A stretch of 64,000 bases of DNA from Actinophytocola sp044466355 (GTDB lineage: Bacteria > Actinomycetota > Actinomycetes > Mycobacteriales > Pseudonocardiaceae). A program made the translations under genes and the position numbers. A model generated the notes under the pieces. The model did not search any database, was not told where the DNA came from, and worked only from the letters and a program-made list of their open reading frames with translations. Below are positions 15,779-25,289 of the stretch, in pieces; position 1 is the stretch's first letter; each line of letters opens with the position of its first letter. The stretch covers positions 1,240,001-1,304,000 of the forward strand of contig NZ_JBITMQ010000001.1 of assembly GCF_044466355.1 (NCBI RefSeq), read 5' to 3'.

Positions 15779-17920
15779 TCACACGATCGTCAGGGTGCAC
15801 CGGTCGGTCGTCGCGGAGCTGGTGCCGGTGTGGACGTCGATCTCGCCCGGTTCCACCACGAACCGGCCGTTCGGGTCGCCGGTCCAGAACCCGAGGTCGT
15901 CGGCGCCCAGGGCGAAGCGCACGACCGTCTCCGCGCCCGCGGCGAGGTGGACGCGCCGGAAGCCGCGCAGCCTGCGCACCGGTTGCACGACACTGGCCGC
16001 GCGGTCGTGCACGTAGAGCTGCACGACCTCGTCCCCGGCGCGGTCCCCGGTGTTGCGCAGCGGCACGGTGACCTCGACCGCGGCACCGTCGCACAGCGCG
16101 GCGGCCTCGATCCGGGTCCGGGACAGCTCCGGCGCGGACACGGCGAAGGTGGTGTAGGCGATGCCGTGCCCGAACGGGAACCGCGGACCGTCGGCCAGGT
16201 CGAGGTAGCCGGAGACGAACGGGTTCTCCGGCCGTGCCGGGTCGTGGGGACGTCCGGTGTTCTCCCGGTTGTAGTAGATGGGCACCTGCCCGACCGCGCG
16301 GGGGAAGGTCACCGGCAGCTTGCCGCCGGGGTTGACCGCTCCGGTCAGCACGTCCGCGATCGCGTTGCCCGCCTCGATGCCGGGGTGCCAGGCCATGAGC
16401 ACCGCGGGCGCGGTGTCCAGCCAGTCGCCGGTCAGCGGCCTGCCGCCCACCAGCACCACGGCGTAGGGCCTGCCCGTCGCGGCGACGGCGGCGATCAGGT
16501 CCTCCTGCCCGTCGGGCAGACCCAGGTCGGACCGGGTGGCCGCCTCACCGCTGAGCGCCGTGGGTTCGCCGACGACCACGACCGTCACGTCGGCGGCCAG
16601 TGCCGCGTCGACCGCCTCCTGGACGCCGTCCGCGTGGCTGATCAGCGTGTCCGGCAGCGCCGCGGCGAGAGCCTCGCGGACGGTGCCCGCGGGGAAGCGC
16701 CGCTGCGTCTCGCCGAGCACCCACGTGCCGAGCAGGTCGGCCGAGTCGGCGAACGGGCCCACCACGGCGACCGACGAGACCGACGGATCGAGGGGGAGGA
16801 TCGCAGGCGCGTTCTTCAGCAGCACCATGCACCGCGCCGCCACGTCCCGTGCCGCGGCCCGCGTGCTCGGCGTCGGTTCCGGGATCACCGCGTCGAGGTC
16901 CACGTAGGGCCGGTCGAACAGGCCCAGCCGGAACTTCAGCCGCAGCACCCGCGTCACCGCGTCGTCGAGCCGGTCGGCGCTGATCAGGCCACGTGCCAGC
17001 AGGTCCGGTCCGTGCTCGACGAGGCTGGTGCTCGCCATCTCGACGTCCACCCCGGCGCCGAGGGCCAGCCGGGCCGCGTCCGCTCGGTCGGCGGCGAAGC
17101 CGTGGACGACCAGCTCGTCGACGCCCGCCCAGTCGCTGACCACGACCCCGTCGAAACCCCGCTGTGTCTTGAGGATGTCGGTCAGCGTGTGCGCGTTGCC
17201 GTGCGCGGGCACGCCGCTGACGGTGTTGAACGCGGCCATCACGGTCGCCGCACCTGCGTCGACGGCGGCCAGGAACGGTGGCAGGTACAGGTTGCGCAGG
17301 CGCTGCTCCGACACGTCGACCGTGTTGTAGTCGCGGCCGCCCTCCGCGCCGCCGTAGGCGACGAAGTGCTTGGCGCAGGCGGCGACGCGGTCATCCGCGC
17401 TCATGTCGTCGCCCTGGTAGCCGCGCACCTTCGCGGCCGCGTACCGGGCGGTCAGGTACGGGTCCTCGCCGTGGCTCTCGGCGATCCGGCCCCAGCGCGG
17501 CTCGTGGGTGACGTCCATCATCGGCGAGAACACCCAGTGGATGCCGTCGGACCGGGCCTCTCGCGCCGACACGGCGCCGTCGGTCTCGGTGACGGCCGGG
17601 TCGAACGCGGCGGCCTGGGCCAGCGGGATGGGGAAGGTCGTCCAGTAGCCGTGGATGACGTCCAGCCCGTAGAGCAGCGGGATGCCCAGGCGGGACTCCT
17701 CGACGGCGATGCGCTGCAGCGCGTTCGCGTTCGCGGCACCCATCAGGTTGAGCACCGAGCCGACCCGGCCCGCGCGGGCCGCGGTCTCGACGTCCTCGGT
17801 GCCCGGCCCGCCCGGTCCGGTGTTGAAGCCCCAGGCCAGCTGTTGGAGCTGGCCGAACTTCTCCACCGGCGTCATGCGGCCGAGCAGCTCCTTGATCTCG
17901 GCGTCGTGGTCGCTGCTCAT
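15779..17920 (-). CDS. Glycoside hydrolase family 3 beta-glucosidase
   Basis: A 713-residue GH3 enzyme with N-terminal barrel, the nucleophile Asp in VVVSDWAGV (D263), KHFVAYG, a C-terminal alpha/beta domain (VVGPFADSADLLGTW) and a fibronectin-III-like domain. There is no signal peptide, so it probably works in the cytoplasm on imported oligosaccharides. The ATG at 17920 has GAGAGGAA in front; a longer frame to 17971 lacks support. It lies downstream of GH16 and the solute-binding protein on the same strand, fitting release of glucose from imported beta-glucan fragments. Confidence 0.92.
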   Translation of the reverse strand: MSSDHDAEIKELLGRMTPVEKFGQLQQLAWGFNTGPGGPGTEDVETAARAGRVGSVLNLMGAANANALQRIAVEESRLGIPLLYGLDVIHGYWTTFPIPLAQAAAFDPAVTETDGAVSAREARSDGIHWVFSPMMDVTHEPRWGRIAESHGEDPYLTARYAAAKVRGYQGDDMSADDRVAACAKHFVAYGGAEGGRDYNTVDVSEQRLRNLYLPPFLAAVDAGAATVMAAFNTVSGVPAHGNAHTLTDILKTQRGFDGVVVSDWAGVDELVVHGFAADRADAARLALGAGVDVEMASTSLVEHGPDLLARGLISADRLDDAVTRVLRLKFRLGLFDRPYVDLDAVIPEPTPSTRAAARDVAARCMVLLKNAPAILPLDPSVSSVAVVGPFADSADLLGTWVLGETQRRFPAGTVREALAAALPDTLISHADGVQEAVDAALAADVTVVVVGEPTALSGEAATRSDLGLPDGQEDLIAAVAATGRPYAVVLVGGRPLTGDWLDTAPAVLMAWHPGIEAGNAIADVLTGAVNPGGKLPVTFPRAVGQVPIYYNRENTGRPHDPARPENPFVSGYLDLADGPRFPFGHGIAYTTFAVSAPELSRTRIEAAALCDGAAVEVTVPLRNTGDRAGDEVVQLYVHDRAASVVQPVRRLRGFRRVHLAAGAETVVRFALGADDLGFWTGDPNGRFVVEPGEIDVHTGTSSATTDRCTLTIV

Positions 17921-17980
17921 GCGGGGGTTCCTCTCGATGCGGGGGCCGGTGGCACGCGTCGTGCGTGCCACCGGCGGCAG

Positions 17981-18784
17981 TCAGCCGAGGGCGGCGTCCT
18001 GGTACACCCTCACATAGTCGATCTTGAACTGTTGCGGGAACGGCACGGACGCGTCGGGATGACCGATCCACGACGCGCCGACCGCGGTGTTCATGATGAT
18101 GTGCATCGGCGTGTTGAAGTAGTTGCCGGTCAACGTGAACTGGCAGGTCTGCTGCCCGTCGACGAAGTAGGTCAGCTTCGGTCCTGGCTCCCAGATGAGG
18201 CTGTACGTGTGGTAGCCCGCCGACAGGTTCACCGGGCTCGTGTGCTCGCAGCCCTGGTTGGCGCCGAGGTCGGTGCCGTGCGGCTCGTCGGCGTAGTGCA
18301 GCGCGTGGTGCACCTTCGTCGGGTCGTTCCACAGTTCGGCGAAGTCGACCTCGTTGCCGCCCGGGCCCGGCCAGTTGCCGGTGATGTCACCCTGCAGCCA
18401 CAGCGCGGGCCAGATGCCCGTGCCCATGGCGGGCATCTGCGCCCGCACCTCGATCTTGCCGTAGGTGAAGGAGAACCGGCCCTTCGTCCACACCATGCCG
18501 GACGTGTACGGCTTGCTGCCGTACTGCCGCTTCTCGGTGGTCAGCACCAGGTTGCTGTTCGCGGCGGTGACGGCGAAGGACGTGTACGCCTGGTCGGAAC
18601 CGGGGGAGAGGAGTCCTTCGATGACACCCCACTTCTGGTGGTCGAGCGTGTCGAAGGTGTCGCCCCACACGAACCGCCAGTCGTAGGCGGCCTGGTCCGC
18701 GGCGGCCGGGCCCGCGGTGGCCGGCAGCACCGCGGCGGTCAGCACGGCGGCGGCGGCGAACAGTCGCCGTAGTCGTTTGTGCAT
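17981..18784 (-). CDS. Secreted GH16 endo-beta-glucanase (laminarinase-like)
   Basis: A 267-residue GH16 enzyme with signal peptide (residues 1-30, ending AAA-D) and the catalytic ExDxxE motif read as NEVDFAEL (E145, D147, E150). The GTGIWPALWL segment is typical of bacterial laminarinases and related 1,3(4)-beta-glucanases. It has no carbohydrate-binding module. Start is ATG at 18784 behind AAGGAGAGAG. It would cut polymer outside the cell and feed the ABC importer and the GH3 enzyme encoded on either side. The exact linkage preference cannot be read by eye. Confidence 0.92.
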   Translation of the reverse strand: MHKRLRRLFAAAAVLTAAVLPATAGPAAADQAAYDWRFVWGDTFDTLDHQKWGVIEGLLSPGSDQAYTSFAVTAANSNLVLTTEKRQYGSKPYTSGMVWTKGRFSFTYGKIEVRAQMPAMGTGIWPALWLQGDITGNWPGPGGNEVDFAELWNDPTKVHHALHYADEPHGTDLGANQGCEHTSPVNLSAGYHTYSLIWEPGPKLTYFVDGQQTCQFTLTGNYFNTPMHIIMNTAVGASWIGHPDASVPFPQQFKIDYVRVYQDAALG

Positions 18785-18807
18785 CAACTCTCTCCTTCGT
18801 CAGAGCG

Positions 18808-20442
18808 TCATTGCTGTGCGTAGGCCTTCTCGAACTCGCCGCGGACCTGGTCGCCACCGCTGGAGCGCCACTGGCGCACGACGTCCGCCCAGCCCGACAC
18901 CGGCTGGTTGCCGCGGACGATCTCGCTGCGGGCGTTGTTGAGCGTCTTGGACAGCACCGACCCCCTGCTCGCGTTCACCGGCGAGTACAGGCCGACGGTC
19001 GGGTCCGGCACCAGCAGCGGCGCGACCTCCTTGTGGTACGCGTACTGCTTGTCCACCACGGCACGGTCGCCGGGGCCGAGGATCGCCGGCTGGTCCACGA
19101 GGTACTGCATGGGGATCTTCACGTTCGTCTCGCCCGCGCTCGTCAGTGCGGGGACACCGTCGCGCATCACGTGGTCGACGCCGTCGACCCCGAACTTGCG
19201 GAACAGGTGCTCGGTGGTGCCGAACGGCGCCGCCATCCAGTTGGCGATCGCGAGCATCTGCCGGACCCGCTTCTCGTCCCCCTTCTTGATACCGGTGACG
19301 GCGAAGCTGCCCTTGCCGGTGAAGTGCCTGCCCGCACCGTTCCCGTCGTGTGCCGGGGCGAGCACGCCGCCGACGTCGATGCCCGGGTAGGTGCCGAGCA
19401 GGATGTCCCACGCCGCGTATCCGTCGACCTTCATGGCGATCTTGCCGGTGCCGAACCAGTCGCGGCCCTGCTGGAAGGTCGCGCTGAACGTGTCCGGGTG
19501 GAACAGTCCTTTCCCGACCATGTCGACCAGTGCGGCGAGCGCCTCGGTGTACTCCTCGGTCTCGACGGCGTTCGTGAACCTGCCGTTGTTCTCCGACCAG
19601 CCGTTGGGCACACCGAACGACTCGAGCAGGAACAGCAGCGCGCCACCGCCACCGAGTCCGGTGTCGCCGAGCGCCCAGCGCCCTGCCTTCGCGTCGGTCA
19701 GGCCTTCGCACAACTCGACGAACTCGGCGTGGCTCGTGGGTTTCGGGTTGAGTGACCGCTCGGCGACGAGGTCGTCGCGGACGAACATGATCTCGCCGAT
19801 GCTCGCGCGTGGGGTGGGCAGGCCGTGGATGCCGCCGTTGGCGACCATCGGGAGCCACGAGAACCGCGGGATGTTCGCCAGGAACGGGTACTCCTTGACC
19901 GCGTCGCCCGACAGGTACGGCGTGAGGTCGGCGAACTTGGCGCGCAGCACGCGAGGCAGGTCCGGTGTCCACGACGGCAGCATCACGATGTCGGGGAGGT
20001 CGCCCCCCGCGATCGTCGTGGTGACCTTGGTGCTGTAGTCGCTGTCCGGGACGATGTTGAAGGCCAACTCCGCGCCGACCCGGTCGTTGAGCGCCTGCCA
20101 GTACGCGTTGCCGGACAGCGGTGGCGGGACCGGGGTGAACGTGTCGACGAGGATGGCGACCCTCCCCGCGCCGGCGCCGGGCTTGTCCCTGATCGCGGTG
20201 ACGAGGTTCTCCGGGTACCGGTAGAAGCCGGGCAGCAGGTTCTCGCCCGCGGGGAGGTCGGGCGTCACGCCGGTGTAGGGGACGTGGGTCGGCAGCTTCA
20301 CGCTGGCGTTGGCCTCGGCGGTGTCGGCGGCGCCGGTGCCACCACCGCAGGCCGAGAGCAACGACGTCGATGCGGCGGCGAGGGTCATCGCGCCCATGCC
20401 GCGCAGCAGGGCGCGGCGATTCACAGCTCTGTGCTGGGTCAC
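18808..20442 (-). CDS. Extracellular sugar-binding lipoprotein of an ABC importer
   Basis: A 544-residue family 1-type solute-binding protein with a Tat-like NRRALLRG N-terminus and lipobox LLSAC, anchoring it outside the membrane. Long binding proteins of about 550 residues of this LplA type pair with LplB/YtcP-like permeases, which are encoded at 23325-25159. Start GTG at 20442 gives a proper signal sequence; ATG codons at 20496-20502 are in frame but fall inside the perfect palindrome at 20483-20502. The ATPase is not in the locus and is presumably a shared MsiK-type protein. Divergent from the LacI regulator. Confidence 0.9.
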   Translation of the reverse strand: MTQHRAVNRRALLRGMGAMTLAAASTSLLSACGGGTGAADTAEANASVKLPTHVPYTGVTPDLPAGENLLPGFYRYPENLVTAIRDKPGAGAGRVAILVDTFTPVPPPLSGNAYWQALNDRVGAELAFNIVPDSDYSTKVTTTIAGGDLPDIVMLPSWTPDLPRVLRAKFADLTPYLSGDAVKEYPFLANIPRFSWLPMVANGGIHGLPTPRASIGEIMFVRDDLVAERSLNPKPTSHAEFVELCEGLTDAKAGRWALGDTGLGGGGALLFLLESFGVPNGWSENNGRFTNAVETEEYTEALAALVDMVGKGLFHPDTFSATFQQGRDWFGTGKIAMKVDGYAAWDILLGTYPGIDVGGVLAPAHDGNGAGRHFTGKGSFAVTGIKKGDEKRVRQMLAIANWMAAPFGTTEHLFRKFGVDGVDHVMRDGVPALTSAGETNVKIPMQYLVDQPAILGPGDRAVVDKQYAYHKEVAPLLVPDPTVGLYSPVNASRGSVLSKTLNNARSEIVRGNQPVSGWADVVRQWRSSGGDQVRGEFEKAYAQQ

Positions 20443-20482
20443 GGCGAGGACTTCCGTTCTCGGAAAGACTGACGAGTGAGAT

Positions 20483-20502
20483 GTGATGATGCGCATCATC
20501 AC
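20483..20502. promoter_or_regulatory. Perfect 20-bp palindrome, likely LacI-family operator
   Basis: GTGATGATGCGCATCATCAC is a perfect inverted repeat, located between the divergent solute-binding-protein and LacI genes. The central CG and even symmetry are typical of LacI-family operators. It is 40 nt upstream of the chosen start of the binding protein. Confidence 0.7.
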
Positions 20503-20553
20503 GGTGGTGATGGACTCTAGGTCCGTCGAAAACGACTGTCAACTCTCGATTAG

Positions 20554-20566
20554 CTGCACGTTGCAG
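20554..20566. promoter_or_regulatory. Second small dyad in the LacI intergenic region
   Basis: CTGCACGTTGCAG: five of six arm positions pair. It may be a second operator half for the LacI gene itself; the evidence is only symmetry and position. Confidence 0.35.
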
Positions 20567-20648
20567 GATGATTGTTGACCGATGGTCGCCTGCCTGGCTA
20601 CGCTCCTGGCGACAACAGATAATGCGCTACATCAATTGAGGTATCCAC

Positions 20649-21722
20649 GTGAAGGCGTCCGAACGCCCAAAGAAGCGGCCGACCCAGGCCGACGTCGCGC
20701 GGCTGGCGAGCGTGTCACCGGCGGTCGTCTCCGCGGTGGTGAACGGCCGCGACGGCTCGAACGGGGTCCGGGTCGGCGACGCGACGGCCGCGCGCGTCGA
20801 GGAGGCGATCCGCCAGCTCGGGTACGTGCCGAACGTGGCCGCGCGGAGCCTCGCCCGCGGCCGCAACGGGATCATCGGCGTCTTCACGTACGAGGCGCTG
20901 TTCCCCATGCAGGCGATGAGCTACTACCACCCGTTCCTCGTGGGTGTCGAGGAGGCGGTCGAGGCGCTCGACTGCCATCTGCTGCTGTTCACCGGCTCGC
21001 ACACCGACGACCGCCGCCGGTCCATCTACAAGAACGGCACCAACTCGCTCCAGGTCGCCGACGGTTCTGTCCTCATCGGACAGTCGGAGGACCGCGACGA
21101 GCTGGCCGCCCTGGTGCGGGACGGCTATCCCGCCGTGTTCATCGGCCGTCGTGACCTGCCCGGCGCCGAGGTGTCCTACGCGGCCGCCGACTACGCCACG
21201 GCCACCAGGCTCCTCGTCGAGCGTGTCGCCGGGCTGGGGCACCGCCGGATCGCGCGGCTGCGCGGCGGGTCGAACCACGAGTCGATCCTCGACCGCGACG
21301 CCGGTTTCGCGGCCGCGCGCGAACTGCTCGGCGACGGCGTCGACACCACCGAGGTGTTCGTCCCGCCGCGAGCCGAGTCCATCGCGGCGGTCGTGCCGGG
21401 GTTGGTCGAGCAGGGCTACACGTGCGTCGTCACCGACGACCGGGAACGCGCGGGCGACGTCTGCGCCGCCGCCACGGCACTGGGCCTCTCGGTGCCGAGG
21501 GACCTCTCCGTGGCGGCGCTCAGTGAGTACGAGTACGTGGACAACACCGTCGAGCGCTGGGACATCACCACCATCACGACGCCGGGCCGGGAGATGGGCG
21601 CCGCGGCCGTGCGGCTCCTCGCCGACCTGCTGGACAACCCCGCCGACCGCACGCCGCGCCGGGTCGTCATCGGCTGCGGCTTCCACCCCGGCGCCACCCT
21701 CACCGCACCTCAAGGAGCCTGA
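20649..21722 (+). CDS. LacI-family transcriptional regulator
   Basis: A 357-residue LacI/GalR regulator. The N-terminal helix-turn-helix reads TQADVARLASVSPAVVSAVVNG and is followed by the hinge YVPNVAARSLARG, then the periplasmic-binding-protein-like sensor domain (IGVFTYEALFPMQ...). Start is GTG at 20649. It overlaps the FAD oxidoreductase gene by one base (TGATG), so it belongs to the transporter operon and probably represses both divergent transcripts from the palindrome at 20483. Confidence 0.92.
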   Translation: MKASERPKKRPTQADVARLASVSPAVVSAVVNGRDGSNGVRVGDATAARVEEAIRQLGYVPNVAARSLARGRNGIIGVFTYEALFPMQAMSYYHPFLVGVEEAVEALDCHLLLFTGSHTDDRRRSIYKNGTNSLQVADGSVLIGQSEDRDELAALVRDGYPAVFIGRRDLPGAEVSYAAADYATATRLLVERVAGLGHRRIARLRGGSNHESILDRDAGFAAARELLGDGVDTTEVFVPPRAESIAAVVPGLVEQGYTCVVTDDRERAGDVCAAATALGLSVPRDLSVAALSEYEYVDNTVERWDITTITTPGREMGAAAVRLLADLLDNPADRTPRRVVIGCGFHPGATLTAPQGA

Positions 21723-23323
21723 TGCACGAGCAGACCTGCGACATCCTCGTCGTCGGCGGCGGCCTCGGCGGTGTCGCCGCCGCGCTGGCCGCGCTGCGGC
21801 TGGGCCGCGACGTCGTCCTCACCGAGGAGACGGACTGGCTCGGCGGCCAGCTGACGGCGCAGGCGGTGCCACCGGACGAGCACCCCTGGATCGAGCAGTT
21901 CGGCTGCACCGCGACCTACCGGCGGCTGCGCGACACCATCCGCGCGTACTACCGCCGCGGGTACCCGCTGACCGAGGAAGCGGCGGCGACCGTGAACCTC
22001 AACCCCGGCAAGGGGCACGTCAGCAGGCTCTGCCACGAACCGAGGGTCGCCGTCGCCGCGATCGAGGAGATGCTCGCCCCCTACCGGTCCAGCAGGCAGC
22101 TGCGGGTCCTGCTGCGGCACCGGCCCGTGGGTGCTCACGTCGACGGTGACCGGGTCACGGCGGTGCGGCTGCTCGACACCGGCAGCGGTGACGAGCTGAC
22201 CGTGTCCGCGCGGTACGTGCTGGACGCGACCGAGCTGGGCGACCTGCTGGAGCTGGCGGGCGTCGAGCACGTCATCGGGTCGGAGAGCCGCGACGACTTC
22301 GGTGAGCCGCACGCGGTCGAGGGACCCGCCCAGCCGCTCGACCAGCAGTCGTTCACGTTCTGCTTCGCACTCGACCACCGGCCGGGCGAGGACCACACCA
22401 TCGACCGGCCCGCGACGTACGACTTCTGGCGCGCCTACGCGCCCGACTTCTGGCCTGCGCCGCTGCTCAGCTGGGTGCAGGTCGCGCCGGAAACGTTGCA
22501 GCCGTACACGAAGCGGGTCTTCGAACCGGACCAGGACTTCGACCTGTGGCGGTTCCGCCGGATCCTGCACCGGCCGCACCTCACGGACTCCTACGCGGGC
22601 GACGACATCACGCTGGTCAACTGGCAGCAGATCGACTACTGGCTCGGCCCGCTGCTCGGCGTCGACGACGCGGAGCGCGACCGGCACCTCGAGGGCGCCA
22701 GGCAGCTCAGCCTGTCGTTCCTGTACTGGATGCAGACCGAGGCGCCCAACCACCTCGGCGGCACCGGCCACCCGGGACTGCGGCTGCGCCCCGACGTCAC
22801 CGACACCGCCGACGGCCTCGCCAAGTACCCCTACATCCGGGAGTCCCGTCGCATCCGCGCCGAGTTCACCGTCACCGAGCTGCACGTGGGTGTCGAGGCA
22901 CGCGGTTCGCTGCTCGGCGCGGAGGAGTTCCGGGACTCCGTCGGCATCGGCAGCTACCGCATCGACCTGCACCCCTCCACCGGTGGCCCCGCCGGGCCGC
23001 GCCAGTACGTGGACGTGGCGAGCTGGCCGTTCCAGATCCCGCTCGGCGCCCTGCTGCCGGTCCGGGTCGAAAACCTGTTGCCCGCCAACAAGAACATCGG
23101 CACCACGCACATCTCCAACGGCTGCTACCGGCTGCACCCGGTCGAGTGGAACATCGGCGAGGCCGCGGGTGCGCTCGCCGCGCACTGCCTCGACACGGGC
23201 GCGGTGCCGCGCCAGGTACGCGCCGACGCCGCCCGTCTGGAGTCCTACCAGGACACGCTGACCGGTCTCGGTGTCGAGCTCGCCTGGCCGGTCGAGGTCC
23301 GCACGCAGAAGAAGTACAACTGA
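21722..23323 (+). CDS. FAD-dependent oxidoreductase (PF12831-like)
   Basis: A 533-residue protein with dinucleotide-binding motif ILVVGGGLGGVAAALAA and the flavoprotein segment TEETDWLGGQLTAQAVP, which typifies the FAD-dependent oxidoreductase family often annotated as xanthan-lyase-associated. Further motifs are LDATELGDLLELAG and the C-terminal LLPANKNIGTTHISNG...WNIGEAAG. Members cluster with carbohydrate uptake genes, but the reaction is not known. It sits between LacI and the permeases in one operon, suggesting oxidation of the imported sugar or of a decoration on it. Confidence 0.85.
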   Translation: MHEQTCDILVVGGGLGGVAAALAALRLGRDVVLTEETDWLGGQLTAQAVPPDEHPWIEQFGCTATYRRLRDTIRAYYRRGYPLTEEAAATVNLNPGKGHVSRLCHEPRVAVAAIEEMLAPYRSSRQLRVLLRHRPVGAHVDGDRVTAVRLLDTGSGDELTVSARYVLDATELGDLLELAGVEHVIGSESRDDFGEPHAVEGPAQPLDQQSFTFCFALDHRPGEDHTIDRPATYDFWRAYAPDFWPAPLLSWVQVAPETLQPYTKRVFEPDQDFDLWRFRRILHRPHLTDSYAGDDITLVNWQQIDYWLGPLLGVDDAERDRHLEGARQLSLSFLYWMQTEAPNHLGGTGHPGLRLRPDVTDTADGLAKYPYIRESRRIRAEFTVTELHVGVEARGSLLGAEEFRDSVGIGSYRIDLHPSTGGPAGPRQYVDVASWPFQIPLGALLPVRVENLLPANKNIGTTHISNGCYRLHPVEWNIGEAAGALAAHCLDTGAVPRQVRADAARLESYQDTLTGLGVELAWPVEVRTQKKYN

Positions 23324-23324
23324 G

Positions 23325-24296
23325 ATGGCCGTGCTGAGCAGACCGCGTGCGGTCGGCAAACCACCGCCGCCGCGCCCGGTGCGCCGGGTGGGGCGGGGCA
23401 GGCGGCTGCGCCGGGACTGGCTGCTGCTGGCGTGCGCGGTGCCGGGACTGGTGTGGCTGCTGGTGTTCCACTACGCGCCGCTGCTCGGCAACGTCATCGC
23501 GTTCAAGGACTACCAGCCCTACGTCGGCATCGCCGACGCGCCGTGGGTGGGGCTGGACAACTTCGCCATCATCGCGGGCGGCGACCCCGCCTTCCTCAAC
23601 GCGCTGATCAACACGCTGGTCATCTCCCTGTTGCAGCTGCTGTTCGTGTTCCCGATCCCGATCGCGCTGGCGCTGCTGCTCAACTCGCTCGTCTCGGAAC
23701 GGGTCAAGCGGACGGTCCAGTCGATCCTGTACCTGCCGCACTTCCTGTCCTGGGTCATCATCGTCGCGATCTTCCAGCACATGCTGGGCAACACCGGCCT
23801 GCTCAACAGCTTCCTGACCGAGCACGACCTCGGCAGCGTCAACGTCATCGGGAACCCGGAGCTGTTCAAGGAGCTGGTCGTCGCGCAGGTGATCTGGAAG
23901 GACACCAGCTGGGGCACCATCCTCTTCCTCGCCGCGATGTCCCGGATCGACCCGGAACTGTACGAGGCCGCCGCCGTCGACGGCGCGTCCCGGACACGTC
24001 AGCTGTGGCACGTCACGTTGCCGGGCATCAAGTCCGTCGTCGCGCTGCTGCTGATCCTGCGCCTCGGCGACGTGCTGAGCGTCGGCTTCGAACAGATCCT
24101 CCTGCAACAGAACGCGGTCGGCCCCAACGCGTCGGAGGTGCTCGACACCTACGTGTTCAACAACGCGGTCGGCGCCGGCTCGTGGGGCGCGTCCGCAGCC
24201 GCCGGACTGGTCAAGGGCATCGTGGGAGTCGCACTCGTGCTTGGCGCCAACAAGGTCGCCCACCTCTTCGGCGAGCGGGGGGTGTACCAGCGATGA
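23325..24296 (+). CDS. ABC sugar permease (LplB-like)
   Basis: A 323-residue inner-membrane permease with six predicted helices and the EAA loop EAAAVDGASRTRQLWHVTLPGI that contacts the ATPase. The sequence type (LVFHYAPLLGNVIAFKDYQPY) is that of LplB/YteP permeases for oligosaccharides. ATG at 23325 follows the previous stop by one base and the gene overlaps the second permease by 4 nt. Confidence 0.93.
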   Translation: MAVLSRPRAVGKPPPPRPVRRVGRGRRLRRDWLLLACAVPGLVWLLVFHYAPLLGNVIAFKDYQPYVGIADAPWVGLDNFAIIAGGDPAFLNALINTLVISLLQLLFVFPIPIALALLLNSLVSERVKRTVQSILYLPHFLSWVIIVAIFQHMLGNTGLLNSFLTEHDLGSVNVIGNPELFKELVVAQVIWKDTSWGTILFLAAMSRIDPELYEAAAVDGASRTRQLWHVTLPGIKSVVALLLILRLGDVLSVGFEQILLQQNAVGPNASEVLDTYVFNNAVGAGSWGASAAAGLVKGIVGVALVLGANKVAHLFGERGVYQR

Positions 24297-25159
24297 CCAT
24301 CCTGACACCGGCCCGTCCCACGACCAGGGTGGCCAAGGGGCTCGTCCTGACGGTGTGCTGCCTGGTCGTGGTTCTCCCGTTCCTGGCGGTGATCTCGACC
24401 AGCCTCGCCGACGAACGCCAGGTCGCCGGGGCGGGCGGGTACGTGCTCTGGCCGGACCGCCCGAGCTTCTACGCCTACGAGGCGATCTTCGAGGGCGGGG
24501 TGGTCACCCGGGCGCTGCTCGTGTCGGTCGGCGTGACCGTCGTCGGCGCGGCCCTGTCGTTGCTGTGCACGGCGTTGCTGGCGTACGGCCTGTCCCGGCC
24601 GGGCAGCTTCGGCAGCAGGCCCATCCTCATGGTCGTGCTGTTCAGCGTGCTGTTCTCGCCGGGCATCATCCCGATGTACCTGACGGTCAAACAGCTCGGC
24701 CTGCTGGACAGCTACTGGGCGCTGATCCTCTCGGCCCTGGTCAACGGCTTCAACGTGATCGTGATGCGCGCGTTCTTCCTGGAACTGCCCCAGGAACTGC
24801 TGGACGCGGCCAAGATCGACGGCGCGAGCGAACTGACCGTGCTCTTCCGGATCGTGCTGCCGCTGTCGAAGGCCGTGGTCGCGGTGATCGGCCTGTTCTA
24901 CGCCGTGGCGTACTGGAACAACTTCTTCTCGGCGCTGCTCTACATCACCGACAACGCCAAGTACCCGCTGTCCCTCGTCCTGCGCACGTACGTGGTCGAC
25001 AACGCGACGATCGGCACCGGCGACGCGAGCCAGGTGCCGCCGCAACAGTCCCTCCAGATGGCGATGCTCGTGGTCAGCATCGTGCCGATCCTGCTGGTGT
25101 ATCCGTTCCTGCAGAAGCATTTCGCGAAGGGCATCATGATCGGCGCGGTGAAGGGCTGA
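24293..25159 (+). CDS. ABC sugar permease (YtcP/AraQ-like)
   Basis: The partner permease, 288 residues, six predicted helices, EAA loop DAAKIDGASELTVLFRIVLPLS and C-terminal KGIMIGAVKG, which is near-invariant in YtcP-type proteins. Together with the LplB-like permease it forms the membrane channel for the substrate delivered by the lipoprotein encoded at 18808. Last gene of the operon. Confidence 0.93.
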   Translation: MTILTPARPTTRVAKGLVLTVCCLVVVLPFLAVISTSLADERQVAGAGGYVLWPDRPSFYAYEAIFEGGVVTRALLVSVGVTVVGAALSLLCTALLAYGLSRPGSFGSRPILMVVLFSVLFSPGIIPMYLTVKQLGLLDSYWALILSALVNGFNVIVMRAFFLELPQELLDAAKIDGASELTVLFRIVLPLSKAVVAVIGLFYAVAYWNNFFSALLYITDNAKYPLSLVLRTYVVDNATIGTGDASQVPPQQSLQMAMLVVSIVPILLVYPFLQKHFAKGIMIGAVKG

Positions 25160-25289
25160 CGTCCCGCCCCGGTGTCGCCGGACCGCGACACGATCGGGTT
25201 GTCCTGTCGCCTCAACGCGAGTTGATCTTGAAACCGCGGGTCGGAAGCTGCTGAAGTGTGCGTCCTCCAACCAGGAAGGGCAAGAACAC

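Noticed and set aside
15830..18772. A 980-codon open frame on the plus strand opposite the GH3 and GH16 genes
   Set aside because: It is the antisense shadow of two well-supported glycoside hydrolase genes in very GC-rich DNA, with Arg/Gly/His-biased composition and no recognisable domain.
20443..20502. Longer start of the solute-binding protein at ATG 20502
   Set aside because: The added residues are not signal-peptide-like and coincide with a perfect palindrome.
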